Assembly: GCF_023231945.1 (NCBI RefSeq)
Contig: NZ_JAJLJH010000009.1
Coordinates: 62,001-126,000 of the forward strand
Reading direction: 5' to 3'
Source: Scleromatobacter humisilvae
GTDB taxonomy: Bacteria > Pseudomonadota > Gammaproteobacteria > Burkholderiales > Burkholderiaceae_C
Length of the DNA: 64,000 nucleotides
The stretch's first letter is position 1; every line of letters starts with the position of its first letter. The position numbers and the translations under genes were made by a program. The notes under the pieces are model-generated. The model made no database searches, had not been told where the DNA came from, and saw nothing but the letters and a program-made list of their open reading frames with translations. Of this stretch, positions 39,367 through 49,139 are shown one piece after another.

Positions 39367-40410
39367 ATGGCTGAGGCCCCGTTGCACCAGATGACGCTGC
39401 GTCCCGCCGACCCCGCCGACTGGCCGGCCATCGCCGCATTGACGCAGGGCTGCTGCCCGCGGACGACCGACGTGCCCGAACGGCTGGAGACCTGGCTGCT
39501 CGGCGAAGCCGGCGCCGAGGTGGTCGGCGCCGTCGAGCTCGAACCGGTCGGCGACATCGGCTTTCTGCGCTGCGTCGCCGTCGACCGCAGGCACCGGAGC
39601 GCCGGCCTGGGCAAGGAGCTCGCTGCCGCGGTCGAGTCGTTCGCGCGCTCCAAGGGCATGAACGAGCTGTGCCTGCTGACCACGGCCGCGGTCCCGTTCT
39701 TCGCCGCTCGCGGCTATCGCGTGGACAACCGCGCCGACGCGCCCGCCGCCGTCCAGGCCACTCCGGCATTCCAGGCGGGCAACCCGGACACCGCGGTGTT
39801 CATGACCCTGCGCCTGGACGGCCGCGCGAACCACGCCGCGCACATCCGCTCGGCCACCGGCGAGGACGCCAACGCGATCCTCGACATCTACGGCCCGATC
39901 GTGCGCCACACGGCGCTGTCGTCCGAGACCGAGCCGCCCTCCGTCGACGAGATGCGCGCCCGCATCGAACGGGCGCTGCCGGAATTGCCCTGGCTCGTGT
40001 CGCACGACGAACGCGGCACGGTCAGCGGCTACGCCTTCGCCAGCCGGCATCGCGAACGGGCGGCCTACCGCTGGACCGTCGACACCTCGATCTGCGTGCG
40101 CCAGGGTTGCCGGGAGCAGGGCATCGGCCGCCGGCTGGGGGACGAACTGCTGAAACAGCTGGTCCAGCGAGGCTACCGCCAGGCGTTCGCCCGCGTCGTG
40201 CTGCCCAACGAGGCGAGCATCCGCCTGCATCGGGCGCTCGGGTTCGAATCCGTCGGCGTCTTCAAGAGTGCCGCCTTCAAGAACGGCGCCTGGCGCGACG
40301 TGAGCTGGTGGCAGCGCCAGCTCCAGGACCTCCCGCCGCAGCCGGCCGAGCCCGTGCCTTCCCCGCAAGCGGGCCCGGCAGCACCGAACACGCGTCCAGC
40401 AGGGGCGTGA
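39367..40410 (+). CDS. Tandem acetyltransferase: ArsN2-like + Pat/ArsN1-like GNAT domains
   Basis: This is a 347-aa cytoplasmic protein made of two GNAT domains. Residues 5-152 resemble ArsN2 (RCVAVDRRHRSAGLGKELAA acetyl-CoA loop, then LCLLTTAAVPFFAARGYRV and a closing TAVFMTLRL). Residues 158-325 resemble phosphinothricin/arsinothricin acetyltransferases: AILDIYGPIVRHTALSSE, the AAYRWTVDTSICV strand, the QGIGRRLG loop, LPNEASIRLHRALGF and the final DVSWWQ. Pat/ArsN1 enzymes block the free amino group of glutamate-analogue antibiotics, so resistance to such a compound is plausible. No other ars genes are near. The Pro-rich last 20 residues look disordered. Confidence 0.82.
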   Translation: MAEAPLHQMTLRPADPADWPAIAALTQGCCPRTTDVPERLETWLLGEAGAEVVGAVELEPVGDIGFLRCVAVDRRHRSAGLGKELAAAVESFARSKGMNELCLLTTAAVPFFAARGYRVDNRADAPAAVQATPAFQAGNPDTAVFMTLRLDGRANHAAHIRSATGEDANAILDIYGPIVRHTALSSETEPPSVDEMRARIERALPELPWLVSHDERGTVSGYAFASRHRERAAYRWTVDTSICVRQGCREQGIGRRLGDELLKQLVQRGYRQAFARVVLPNEASIRLHRALGFESVGVFKSAAFKNGAWRDVSWWQRQLQDLPPQPAEPVPSPQAGPAAPNTRPAGA

Positions 40411-40562
40411 GCCCGCCCGCGGGTGCCGACTGTCGGCCGGCGACAACTCGGCAGTAACTGAAGCACACTCGCGATTCAGTGCATCACTTCACGCTGGGCG
40501 CCCGCCGTGCTCCGGGCGAGACCGAACCGACAGGTGCCGCCTTCATACTGGCGAGCGAAACC

Positions 40563-41042
40563 ATGCCCCTCGTGCCCAGCCACAACTCCTTCCCTCAGCG
40601 CAGCGCGCGCGGCTTCACGTTGATCGAGCTCATGCTGATCGTCCTGATCATGGGCGTGCTCGCCACGGTCGCCCTGCCGTTCTACAAGGGCTACCAGGAG
40701 CGGGTGCGCGTGCACCAGGCGGTGCTGGACATCACCGCGATGTCGGCCGCCGTGAACAACTACTGGATCGACAACCGCGGCTATCCGTCGTCGCTGTCGG
40801 ACGTGGGCCTCGCCGGCAAGCTGGATCCGTGGGGCAATCCTTACGTCTACTACAACATCGACGCCAACGGCAAGGGCGGCGCGCGCAAGGACCACGCGCT
40901 CAATCCATTGAACACGGACTTCGACATCTACAGCTCGGGCGCGGACGGCCAGTCGAAGCCGCAGATCACCCAGAAGCTGAGCCTCGACGACGTCATCCGC
41001 GCGAGCAACGGCGGCTACATCGGGCTCGCCTCGGCGTTCTGA
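40563..41042 (+). CDS. GspG-like type II secretion/type IV pseudopilin
   Basis: This is a 159-aa prepilin. The leader is 17 residues, cut before Phe18 in ARG-FTLIELMLIV; Glu22 sits at the usual +5 position. The hydrophobic helix runs to about 42, and the globular part has DPWGNPYVYYN, a hallmark of GspG-type major pseudopilins. Processing needs a prepilin peptidase encoded elsewhere. No secretion or pilus genes surround it. Its TGA overlaps the ATG of the cyclic-di-GMP enzyme gene (TGATG), so the two proteins are made together. Confidence 0.87.
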   Translation: MPLVPSHNSFPQRSARGFTLIELMLIVLIMGVLATVALPFYKGYQERVRVHQAVLDITAMSAAVNNYWIDNRGYPSSLSDVGLAGKLDPWGNPYVYYNIDANGKGGARKDHALNPLNTDFDIYSSGADGQSKPQITQKLSLDDVIRASNGGYIGLASAF

Positions 41043-43297
41043 TGTCGACCAAGCCGCTCCTCGCCTGGCACTGGCTGCGACGCCGGCTCGCCTGGCGCCT
41101 GTGCCTGCTGTTCGTGGCCGGCGCCCTGCTGCCGGTGGCCTTGTCGGACTGGCTGGTCATCACCGTGATGGACGGCGTGGCCAGCAAGCTCGACGGCGAT
41201 CACCGCACGCAGGCCGTGCGCGCCGCCAGCCGCCAGGTGCTGGATCGCATCAAGCTTGGCGAGAGGGTGCTGCAATCGCTGGCGCAAGCCGGCAGCGTCG
41301 GCAGCGCGCCGGCGGGCTCGCCCTTGGCCCACGTCGGCTGCGTCGCGCCGGGCGAGACCGCCGCGGCGATCGCCGGCGATGCGGCGACGGTCGCGCAATG
41401 GCGAGCGCTGGACGCCCGCGCGCCGGCGCCGGATCATGCGCGCGTCGCGCTGGGCGCCGAGTCGCCGGTGCGCATCTTCGTCGCCGCGACGGCGTCCGAC
41501 GGCCGCCTCTGCGTGGCCACGCTCGCCGAGGACTTTCTCTGGGAACCGCTGCGCAACAGCGGCGACGACGCCGCCTGGAGCGTGCGCGACCCGCAGGGCG
41601 ACATCCTGGCCCAGGTGCGCGGCGCCGATGCCGAAGGCGCCGGCGAGCGCACCGACGAATGGCGGACCTACACCGCCCGGCTCTTCCTGGGCGGCGACGG
41701 TGTCGACCAGGAATGGACGTTCGCGCAATCGGCGCCGGCGCCGCGCGTGGACTGGCATCACCAGCCCGTGACGGCCTGGCTGGCGACCGTCGCGATCGCG
41801 ACCCTGCTGATCGTCGGCCTGGTCGGACAAAGCCGGATCCGGCGTGCGCTGGCGCCGCTGGAACGCCTCACCGCCGGCACGCAGCGGCTGGCGCGCGGCG
41901 AGTCGAGGACGCGCGTCGAGGTGCGCGGCGACGACGAGATCGGCTCGCTGGCACTCGCCTTCAACGACATGGCCGCCAAGCTCGAGGAGCGCGCGGCGCT
42001 GCTGGAGCACCGCGCGGCGCACGACGATCTCACCGGGCTGGTCAACCGCTTCGGCCTGATGCGGATCCTCGAGTCGCTGCTTCGCCTGGACGGCGGCCGC
42101 GGCGAACTGGCCGTGCTGTTCATCGACCTGGACTTCTTCAAGGACGTCAACGACCGCCACGGCCACGCGGTTGGCGACCAGGTGCTGTGCCTCGCGGCGC
42201 GGCGGCTGACGGAAGTCGACGAGAACCTGGTCGTCGCGCGCAAAGGCGGCGACGAGTTCGTCGTGATCGTGCGCGGCTCCGCCGCCGAACCGCGCGCACG
42301 CGGCGTCGCGAGCGACATCCTGGCCACGCTGGCGCAGCCCTACGTGCTGCGGGACAGCAGCCACGTCTGCGGCGCCAGCATCGGCATCGCCCTGTGCCCG
42401 GCGCATGCGGACGCGGCCGAGGAGCTGCTGCGCTGCGCCGACATCGCGCTCTACGAATCGAAGCGCGCCGGCCGCGGCCGCTTCACCGTGTTCGATCCGG
42501 CGCTGGACGCCGGGATCCGGCGCCGCCACGACACGCTGGCCGCCCTGCGGCTCGGATTGGAGCGCCGGGAACTCGTCGTGCACTACCAGCCCCGGATCGA
42601 TGCGCGCAGCGGCCGGATCGAATCCGCCGAGGCACTGGCCCGCTGGCAGCGCCCGGGCCACGGCCTCGTGCCGCCGAACGACTTCATCGAGCTGGCCGAG
42701 GCCTCGGGCCTCATCGCGGCCCTCGGCGAGGCGGTGCTCGACCAGGCGATGTCGCAGATGGCGCGCTGGACGCAGGCCGGCCTGCCGCTGAAGCGCGTCT
42801 CGGTCAACGTCTCGCCGCGCCAGTTCGAGAGCGGCGCCCTGCCCGACCAGGTGCGTGGCGCGCTGCGGCGGCACGCCGTCGATCCGTCCTGCCTGGAGCT
42901 CGAGGTGACCGAGAGCGTGCTCAGCGGCGACGTCACGCAGGTCACGCGGCAGCTCGACGGCCTGCGAGCGCTGGGCGTGACGGTGGCGATGGACGACTTC
43001 GGCACCGGCTACTCGTCGATGGCCTTGCTGCGCAGCCTGCCCATCGACGTCATGAAGATCGACCGCACCTTCGTGCGGGACCTGGAGACCGACCCGAACG
43101 CCGTGGCGATCGCGCACGCCATCGTCGCGCTGGGGCGATCGCTTTCGCTGCGCCTGGTGGCCGAGGGGATCGAGACGCCCGGCCAGGCCAGGCTGCTGCG
43201 CGAGATGGCTTGCGACGAGTTCCAGGGCTACCTGTTCGGCAAGCCGATGGCGGCGCCGGAGTTCGAGGCGCTGTTCACGGCCACCGAGCGCGGCTGA
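41042..43297 (+). CDS. Membrane GGDEF-EAL protein (cyclic-di-GMP turnover)
   Basis: This is a 751-aa inner-membrane protein: helix at about 18-42, a periplasmic region of about 190 residues with no recognised fold, helix at 240-262, HAMP at about 263-315, then GGDEF and EAL. The cyclase motif is intact (KGGDEF at 402-406) but the RxxD inhibitory site five residues before it is missing. The phosphodiesterase side is also intact: EALARW (about 530), VNVS, ELEVTES, MDDFGTGYSS, KIDRTFV, AEGIET. Either activity could dominate. Co-translation with a pseudopilin suggests a link between surface filament or secretion and the second messenger. Confidence 0.93.
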   Translation: MSTKPLLAWHWLRRRLAWRLCLLFVAGALLPVALSDWLVITVMDGVASKLDGDHRTQAVRAASRQVLDRIKLGERVLQSLAQAGSVGSAPAGSPLAHVGCVAPGETAAAIAGDAATVAQWRALDARAPAPDHARVALGAESPVRIFVAATASDGRLCVATLAEDFLWEPLRNSGDDAAWSVRDPQGDILAQVRGADAEGAGERTDEWRTYTARLFLGGDGVDQEWTFAQSAPAPRVDWHHQPVTAWLATVAIATLLIVGLVGQSRIRRALAPLERLTAGTQRLARGESRTRVEVRGDDEIGSLALAFNDMAAKLEERAALLEHRAAHDDLTGLVNRFGLMRILESLLRLDGGRGELAVLFIDLDFFKDVNDRHGHAVGDQVLCLAARRLTEVDENLVVARKGGDEFVVIVRGSAAEPRARGVASDILATLAQPYVLRDSSHVCGASIGIALCPAHADAAEELLRCADIALYESKRAGRGRFTVFDPALDAGIRRRHDTLAALRLGLERRELVVHYQPRIDARSGRIESAEALARWQRPGHGLVPPNDFIELAEASGLIAALGEAVLDQAMSQMARWTQAGLPLKRVSVNVSPRQFESGALPDQVRGALRRHAVDPSCLELEVTESVLSGDVTQVTRQLDGLRALGVTVAMDDFGTGYSSMALLRSLPIDVMKIDRTFVRDLETDPNAVAIAHAIVALGRSLSLRLVAEGIETPGQARLLREMACDEFQGYLFGKPMAAPEFEALFTATERG

Positions 43298-43339
43298 GCA
43301 GCGCCGCGCCGGGTTGCTCGCGTGGGCAGCGATGCCCCC

Positions 43340-44161
43340 TCAGGACTGGATGAAGGCCAGCAGGTCGGCGTTGATCACGTCCGCATGCGTCGTCGGCATG
43401 CCGTGCGGGAAGCCCGGGTAGGTCTTCAGCGTTCCCTGCCTCAGCAGCTTGACGGAGAGCGCGCCGGTGGCCTCGAACGGGCAGATCTGGTCGTCGAGTC
43501 CGTGCATGACCAGCACCGGGACATTGATGGCCTTCAGGTCGTCGTAGAACGGCGTCTCGGACAGCACCCGCACGCACTCGAAGTGCGCCTGCGCGCTGCC
43601 CATCATGCCCTGCCGCCACCAGTTCTCGCGGATGCCTTCGGAAACGACCGCCCCAGGCCGGTTGAAGCCGTAGAACGGGATGGTGATGTCCTTGTAGAAC
43701 TGGGCCCGGTTCTCGGCGGTGCCCTTGCGGATGCCGTCGATCACCTCCATCGGAACGCCTTCGGGGTGCTCCGCCGTCTTCATGAACAGCGGCGGGATCG
43801 CGCTGATCAGCACCGCCTTCGAGGCGCGCCCGTCCGAGAACTTCGCCACGTAGCGAGCCACCTCGCCGCCGCCGGTCGAGTGGCCGATGTGGATCGCGTT
43901 CGTCAGCTCGAGCGCGGTGACCACGGCGGCGGCGTCGCTGGCGTAGGTGTCCATGTCGTGGCCCTTCGACGTCTGGGTCGAACGTCCGTGGCCGCGGCGA
44001 TCGTGGGCGATGACGCGGTAGCCCTTGTTGACGAAGAACATCATCTGCGAGTCCCAGTCGTCCGCCGACAGCGGCCAGCCGTGGTGGAAGAACAGCGGCT
44101 GGCCGCTGCCCCAATCCTTGTAGAAGATCTGCGTGCCGTCCTTGGTCTTGACGAAGCTCAT
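43340..44161 (-). CDS. Alpha/beta hydrolase, cofactor-free haloperoxidase type
   Basis: This is a 273-aa protein with the full catalytic set of the bacterial non-heme chloroperoxidase/esterase group: HHGWPLS oxyanion loop, Ser in GHSTGGGE, Asp in MHGLDDQICP and His in GFPHGMPTTH. In practice family members act as esterases or perhydrolases; halogenation in the test tube is a side reaction of peracid formation. It has no signal peptide. It is the last gene of the long minus-strand block but is separated from the previous gene by 171 bases holding a long inverted repeat, so it is probably transcribed independently. Confidence 0.88.
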   Translation of the reverse strand: MSFVKTKDGTQIFYKDWGSGQPLFFHHGWPLSADDWDSQMMFFVNKGYRVIAHDRRGHGRSTQTSKGHDMDTYASDAAAVVTALELTNAIHIGHSTGGGEVARYVAKFSDGRASKAVLISAIPPLFMKTAEHPEGVPMEVIDGIRKGTAENRAQFYKDITIPFYGFNRPGAVVSEGIRENWWRQGMMGSAQAHFECVRVLSETPFYDDLKAINVPVLVMHGLDDQICPFEATGALSVKLLRQGTLKTYPGFPHGMPTTHADVINADLLAFIQS

Positions 44162-44252
44162 GGCTGCTCCTTGATGAACTGGAGTTGAGGAACACGCGCC
44201 CTTCGATGCGCCGCAGGACTGCGAGCCGCCGGCAGGGACACGGGGCACCGAC

Positions 44253-44283
44253 GATGCGCCTTTTCCCGCGCGAGAGGCGCATC
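44253..44283. repeat. Perfect 9-bp inverted repeat between oxidoreductase and hydrolase genes
   Basis: Arms GATGCGCCT (44253-44261) and AGGCGCATC (44275-44283) are exactly complementary with a 13-base spacer. There is no T-run on either strand, so it is either a factor-dependent stop for the upstream oxidoreductase gene or an operator for the hydrolase gene starting at 44161. Confidence 0.5.
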
Positions 44284-44332
44284 TCCGGGAGGCGTCCAGG
44301 GTCTCGCGAGCCCTGTCGCGCTCCGGCGCGAT

Positions 44333-45292
44333 TCAGCCGGCGCTGGCGAACGCCGCGTCCATCATCGCCTGCGTGCCGCGGGAGAATTCCAGCGGACAGG
44401 GATAGGCCGCGCCGTCGAGCACCGCACGGTTGAACGCCGCGGCCTGGAGCTCGTAGTGGTTCACGGCCGGCCAGCGCTCGGTGTTGGTCGACGTGCCGCG
44501 GTGCAGCTCGAGCCGCGCCTCGCCGAAGACGCGCGCATTGAACGGCACGGGCAGGCGCAGCACGCCCTCGTCGCCGTGGAACGTGATCTCCTGGCGCGGA
44601 TGCATCCGGATCGACGTGAAGTTGACGTAGTCGGCATCGCCGAACTTCGCGCTGATCGCGGCGTACACGTCCACGCCGTCCTCCCACTGGATGCGGGCCC
44701 GCACGTCGGTGCCTTCCAGGCCGGTGGCGAAACGGGCGCCGCCCAGGACGTAGACGCCGATGTCGCGCAGGCAGCCGCCGCCCATGTCGGCCCGGTTGCG
44801 GATGTTGCCGGGATCGCGGTTGTTGAACGAGAACGCGCCGTCGATGCGCCACAGCTTGCCGACCGCGCCGTCGGCCAGCAGCTGGCGCGCGCGCTGCCAT
44901 TGCGGATGATGGACGATCATGAAGGCCTCGGCCGCCACGACGCCCGCCGCGTCGCGCGCGGCGATCAACCGGTCGAAGTCGCCGGCCTGCATCGCCATCG
45001 GCTTCTCGCACAGCACGTGCTTGCCGGCCTGCATGGCCTTGAGGCTCCATTCGACATGCAGCCCGTTCGGCAGCGGGATGTAGACGGCGTCGATCGCGGG
45101 ATCGGCCAGCAGCGCGTCGAAGCTGTCATGCACGCGCAGGCCCGGCGCGAAGGCACGGAACGCGTCGGCCTTGGCCGGGTCCGACGTCGCCAGCGCCGCG
45201 ACATGGCCGCCTGGCGCCAGCGTCAGCGCCGGCCCCATGAACTCGCGCGCGAACTTCGCGGCGCCCAGGATTCCCCAACGCACTTCCGACAT
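44333..45292 (-). CDS. Gfo/Idh/MocA family oxidoreductase (second copy)
   Basis: This is a 319-aa NAD(P)-binding protein. The Rossmann lead is [13 protein letters not shown], the signature CEKPMAM holds the conserved Lys, and [17 protein letters not shown] is the substrate-domain helix with Asp. The family oxidises or reduces sugars, inositols or their derivatives. It is only distantly similar to the dehydrogenase at 45.9-47.1 kb (319 against 385 residues), so it is not a tandem duplicate. It lies downstream of that operon on the same strand, and a shared sugar pathway is a reasonable guess. Confidence 0.88.
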   Translation of the reverse strand: MSEVRWGILGAAKFAREFMGPALTLAPGGHVAALATSDPAKADAFRAFAPGLRVHDSFDALLADPAIDAVYIPLPNGLHVEWSLKAMQAGKHVLCEKPMAMQAGDFDRLIAARDAAGVVAAEAFMIVHHPQWQRARQLLADGAVGKLWRIDGAFSFNNRDPGNIRNRADMGGGCLRDIGVYVLGGARFATGLEGTDVRARIQWEDGVDVYAAISAKFGDADYVNFTSIRMHPRQEITFHGDEGVLRLPVPFNARVFGEARLELHRGTSTNTERWPAVNHYELQAAAFNRAVLDGAAYPCPLEFSRGTQAMMDAAFASAG

Positions 45293-45381
45293 GACCCGCG
45301 CCTCCCCGAACCGCTCGATCGGGCAGGATACCCTGGGGCATGCGGGCGCGCGGGCCTCGCGGCAAGAGCCCCTGGATCGCG

Positions 45382-45861
45382 CTAGTTGCTCGCGCCCGAC
45401 GCCGGCAGCGGCGGCATCGACATGAAGCGGTCGACGCGCTTGTTGGCCTTGTTGTCGACCAGGAGCTTCCACATGCCGGAGGCGTCGTAGATCTGCTGCG
45501 CCTCGACGCGGCACTGCTTGACCATCGCGGCGTGGCGATCGGCCGGCCAGTCCTTCTGCTCGGCGCTGGCGGCCTTGAGCATCTCGCCGCCGCGCGGGTC
45601 GCGCAGGCCCTTCAGGTAGGCCTCGCCAACGTAGGCGAAGCCCAGCCTGGTGATGTCGAACAGCGCGGGACGCACGGTCTTGTCGCCGGCGCGGGCGCGG
45701 CCGACCAGCGCGTACTGGTCGACCTGCATCGCCGCGGCGCATTCGGAGGCGCGGTGGTAGAACGCCTCGTCCTGGGCGTCGTCGGCCCGCGCGGGCGAGG
45801 CCAGGCCGGCCAGCAGGGTCAGCGCCGTGGCGGCGATCGTGAGTCGGTGAGCGAGAAGCAT
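45382..45861 (-). CDS. Small exported protein, unknown
   Basis: This is a 159-aa protein with a typical signal peptide ending SPARA. The mature part is helical, charged and has two cysteines (SECAAAM and KQCRVEA) that may pair. No domain is recognised. The start at ATG 45861 places the signal peptide at the N terminus; an in-frame start 15 codons upstream would bury it. It lies between two sugar dehydrogenase genes, 51 bases after the first, but nothing shows that it shares their function. Confidence 0.65.
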   Translation of the reverse strand: MLLAHRLTIAATALTLLAGLASPARADDAQDEAFYHRASECAAAMQVDQYALVGRARAGDKTVRPALFDITRLGFAYVGEAYLKGLRDPRGGEMLKAASAEQKDWPADRHAAMVKQCRVEAQQIYDASGMWKLLVDNKANKRVDRFMSMPPLPASGASN

Positions 45862-45912
45862 CGGCGCATTGTGGCGGGAGTGGACGGGCTGCGCAGCAAG
45901 GCGCATGCCTCC

Positions 45913-47070
45913 TCAACGCAGCAGCGTCCACTTCTGATGACTGGCCGACGACGCCACGGTCTTCTCGATGAAGCGCACGCCACGCACGCCGTCCCCGATG
46001 CGCGGGTACTCGGCCTCCTGCGTCGTCGCCGCGCGACCGTGCGCCTCGCGCATCCGCAGGTCGGTCGCGACGCCCTGGTAAAGATTCGCGAAGGCCTCGA
46101 TGAAGCCCTCCGGATGGCCCGGCGGCAGGCGGCAGGCGCGCCGCGCGGCTTCGCTGAGGCCGGGCGAATTGCGCGTCAGCGTGCGGCGCGGGCCATCGAC
46201 CGGCGCGTGGATCAGCAGGTTGGGCTCCTCCTGGCGCCAGTCCAGCAGGCCGCGCTCGCCGATCACGCGCAGGCGCAGGTCGTTCTCGTGGCCGGCGGCG
46301 ATCTGCGAGGCCGACATCACGCCGCGCGCGCCGCCGACGAAGCGCAGCAGCAGGCCGGCGTCGTCGTCGAGCCTGCGGCCCGCGCCGAAGGCGGTCAGGT
46401 CGGCGCACAGGCTCTCCATCTCGAGGCCGGTGACGGTCGCGACGAGGTTCTCCGCGTGCGAGCCGATGTCGGCCATGGCGCCGGCCGGGCCGCCGCGCGC
46501 CGGGTCCTTGCGCCATTCCGACTGCTTGTTGTCCGAGGACTCCAGCGCGCCCGCGAGCCAGCCCTGGTGATACTCGACGACCACCTTGCGCACCGCGCCG
46601 ATCGCGCCGGCGCTTACCAGCTCGCGCGCCTCGCGCACCATCGGATAGCCGGTGTAGTTGTAGGTCACCGCGAACAGCGTGCCGCGCGCGGCGACGAGCG
46701 CGGCGAGATCCTCCGCCTGCGCCGTCGTGTGCACGAGCGGCTTGTCGCAGACGACGTGGAAGCCGGCGTCGACGAAGGCCCGCGCCGGCTCGTAGTGCAG
46801 GTGGTTGGGCGTGACGAGCACGACGATGTCCGCGCGCTGATCCCCGGGACGCGAGGTCTCGTCGGCCAGCAGCTCCTGCCACGTGCCGTGGTTGCGGTCG
46901 TCGGCCAGGCCGATGTCGCGGCCGGACTCGCGCGAGCGCTGCGGCGTCGACGACAGCGCGCCCGCCACCATCTCGTACTGGCCGTCGAGCGCCATCGCCG
47001 CGCGATGCACCGCGCCGATGAAGGCATCGCGCCCGCCGCCGACCATCGCGTAGCGCAGGCGGCGGGTCAT
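45913..47070 (-). CDS. Gfo/Idh/MocA family sugar dehydrogenase
   Basis: This is a 385-aa enzyme with Rossmann start [18 protein letters not shown], the CDKPLVHT lysine motif and the [17 protein letters not shown] helix holding the catalytic Asp/His pair. This long subgroup (about 385 residues, GGGRDAFIG start) habitually accompanies a TIM-barrel sugar isomerase and a ribose-type ABC transporter, as here. It likely oxidises a hydroxyl of an imported cyclitol or glycoside using NAD. Its ATG overlaps the isomerase stop (ATGA). Confidence 0.9.
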   Translation of the reverse strand: MTRRLRYAMVGGGRDAFIGAVHRAAMALDGQYEMVAGALSSTPQRSRESGRDIGLADDRNHGTWQELLADETSRPGDQRADIVVLVTPNHLHYEPARAFVDAGFHVVCDKPLVHTTAQAEDLAALVAARGTLFAVTYNYTGYPMVREARELVSAGAIGAVRKVVVEYHQGWLAGALESSDNKQSEWRKDPARGGPAGAMADIGSHAENLVATVTGLEMESLCADLTAFGAGRRLDDDAGLLLRFVGGARGVMSASQIAAGHENDLRLRVIGERGLLDWRQEEPNLLIHAPVDGPRRTLTRNSPGLSEAARRACRLPPGHPEGFIEAFANLYQGVATDLRMREAHGRAATTQEAEYPRIGDGVRGVRFIEKTVASSASHQKWTLLR

Positions 47071-48098
47071 CGCGCGCTCCCCGCCATGCCGCCCTGCTTC
47101 GATTTGTCAAAGACCGCGTCGAACGCGCCCTTTGCCGGCTCGAAGTCCAGCCGCCGGCAGAACGCGGCGCTCTCCGTCGCGCCGTGCACGCGATCCATGC
47201 GGCTGTCCTCCCATTCGACGGACAACGGGCCGGCGTAGCCGACGTCGTTCAACGCGACGATCAGCGACTCGAAGTCGATCATGCCGCGGCCGACGCTGCG
47301 GAAATCCCATGTGCGGCGCGCGTCGCCGAAGCTGGTGTGGCCGCCGAAGGTGCCCACTGTGCCGTCGCCCTTGCCCCACCACACGTCCTTCATGTGGGCG
47401 TTGAAGATTCGCTCGCCGAACTGGCGGATGAAGCGGATGTAGTCGACGCCCTGGTAGCCGAGATGGCTGGGGTCGAAGTTGAAGCCGAAGCGGCGATGGC
47501 CGCCGACCGCGGCGATCGCGCGTTCGGCGCTGGCGATGTCGAAGGCGATCTCGGTCGGATGCACCTCGAGTGCGAAGTCGACGCCGACCTCGTCGAAGAC
47601 GTCCAGGATCGGCAGGAAGCGATTCGCGAAGTCGGCGAAGCCGGCGTCCCAGAACGCCTGCGTCGTCGGCGGGAACGCGTAGATCGCGTGCCAGATCGAC
47701 GAGCCCGTGAAGCCCGTCACCGTCTTCACGCCGAAGGCCGCGGCGGCGCGCGCGGTGTCCTGCAGCTCGCGCGCGGCGCGCCGGCGCACGCCTTCCGGAT
47801 CGCCGTCGCCCCACACGCGCGCCGGCAGGATGGACTCGTGGCGCTCGTCGATGCGGTCGCACACGGCCTGGCCGACCAGGTGGTTGCCGATCGCGAAGCA
47901 CTGCAGGCCGTGCCCGTCCAGCAACGCGCGCTTGTCGCGCACATAGGCCGGCGAAGCGAGCGCCTGCGCGACGTCGAAGTGGTCGCCCCAGCACGCCAGC
48001 TCCAGGCCGTCGTAGCCCATCTTCCTGGCGAGCGGGGCCAGTTCGGCCAACGGAAGGTCGGCCCACTGGCCGGTGAAGAGCGTGATGGGGCGTGCCAT
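47067..48098 (-). CDS. TIM-barrel sugar (phosphate) isomerase/epimerase
   Basis: This is a 343-aa AP-endonuclease-2-fold enzyme (IolE/xylose-isomerase-like). Metal-ligand candidates sit at the barrel ends: Glu in [12 protein letters not shown], Asp/His in [11 protein letters not shown], His in [10 protein letters not shown] and Glu in [11 protein letters not shown]. It would isomerise, epimerise or dehydrate a keto-sugar made by the partner dehydrogenase; members next to such dehydrogenases have been tied to inositol and 3-keto-glycoside breakdown. GGAGG precedes the ATG at 48098. Confidence 0.88.
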   Translation of the reverse strand: MARPITLFTGQWADLPLAELAPLARKMGYDGLELACWGDHFDVAQALASPAYVRDKRALLDGHGLQCFAIGNHLVGQAVCDRIDERHESILPARVWGDGDPEGVRRRAARELQDTARAAAAFGVKTVTGFTGSSIWHAIYAFPPTTQAFWDAGFADFANRFLPILDVFDEVGVDFALEVHPTEIAFDIASAERAIAAVGGHRRFGFNFDPSHLGYQGVDYIRFIRQFGERIFNAHMKDVWWGKGDGTVGTFGGHTSFGDARRTWDFRSVGRGMIDFESLIVALNDVGYAGPLSVEWEDSRMDRVHGATESAAFCRRLDFEPAKGAFDAVFDKSKQGGMAGSAR

Positions 48099-48111
48099 GG
48101 CGAACCTCCGG

Positions 48112-49080
48112 TCAGAACGGACTGTCGGGGAAGTAGAAGTCCTTCGCGTTCGCCTTGGTGATCAGCACCGACGGGATGATCGTCTTGGCCGGCAGCTTCT
48201 CGCCCTTCAGGCGCGCCTCGGCCGTCATCTTGATCGCGTCGTAGATGAACTTCGGCGAGTACGACACGTTGGCCTGGATGCGCGGGTCGGTGCCGTCCTT
48301 GAGCGTCTTGATCATGCCCTTGGCGCCGGCGCCGCCGAACACGAGCTTGATGTCGGTGCGCTTGGCCTGGTCGATGGCCTTGAGCACGCCGACGGCCATG
48401 TCGTCGTCGGCCGCCCACACCGCGTCGATGTGCTTGAAGCGGGTGAGGAAGTCCTGCATGGTCTTGAACGCGTCGTCGCGGTTCCAGTTCGCGTACTTGG
48501 CGTCCAGCAGGTGGATGTCGGGGTAGTTCTTCATCACGCTGTTGAAGGCGTCCATGCGCTCGGTGTCCAGCGTCGTGGCGATGCCGCGCAGCGCGACGAT
48601 GTCGCCCTTGCCGTTCAGCGCCTTGGCGATGTATTCCGCAGGCACCTTGCCGAACGCGGTGTTGTCGCCGGCGACGTAGGCGTCCTGGCCGCTCTCGTCG
48701 GTCAGGCCGCGGTCGACCACCGTCACGTAGACGCCCTTGCTGTGCACCTGCTCCACCGGCTTGGTCAGTGCGGCCGACTCGTGCGGGAAGATCACCAGCG
48801 CGTTGATCTTGTTGGCCGTCACCAGGTCCTGCAACTGGTTGGCCTGCTCGCCGGCGTTGGCCGACGTCTTCACCGTCACCTTGAGGTCGGGATATTTCTT
48901 CTCGAGCTCCTTCTTGGCCTCGTTGGCCCACCAGACGATGCCGCCGGTGAAGCCGTGGTCGGCCGACGGGATGGCCACGCCGAGGTTGACCTTGTCGGCC
49001 GCGAACGCGCCGGACGGCGCGGCCATCGCCACGGTGGCCGCGGCAAGAGCGAGGACGAGTCTGCGTTGGATCGGTTTCAT
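48112..49080 (-). CDS. Sugar ABC transporter substrate-binding protein (RbsB-like)
   Basis: This is a 322-aa periplasmic protein. The signal peptide ends SGAFAA, and the mature part has the class B binding-protein fold ([21 protein letters not shown] opening, [42 protein letters not shown]). The ligand-facing motif DHGFTGG is shared with sugar binders of the ribose/galactose/inositol group. It feeds the permease encoded upstream, 59 bases away. GGAGACT lies just before the ATG. Confidence 0.92.
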   Translation of the reverse strand: MKPIQRRLVLALAAATVAMAAPSGAFAADKVNLGVAIPSADHGFTGGIVWWANEAKKELEKKYPDLKVTVKTSANAGEQANQLQDLVTANKINALVIFPHESAALTKPVEQVHSKGVYVTVVDRGLTDESGQDAYVAGDNTAFGKVPAEYIAKALNGKGDIVALRGIATTLDTERMDAFNSVMKNYPDIHLLDAKYANWNRDDAFKTMQDFLTRFKHIDAVWAADDDMAVGVLKAIDQAKRTDIKLVFGGAGAKGMIKTLKDGTDPRIQANVSYSPKFIYDAIKMTAEARLKGEKLPAKTIIPSVLITKANAKDFYFPDSPF

Positions 49081-49139
49081 GCGAGTCTCCTGGTTTTATG
49101 GAACGAACGACTGCGGCCTCGGCCGCGATGGAACCCTGC

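Noticed and set aside
44297-44315. Second hairpin (CAGGG...CCCTG) after the oxidoreductase gene as an intrinsic terminator
   Set aside because: No T-run follows on either strand and the stem is bulged.
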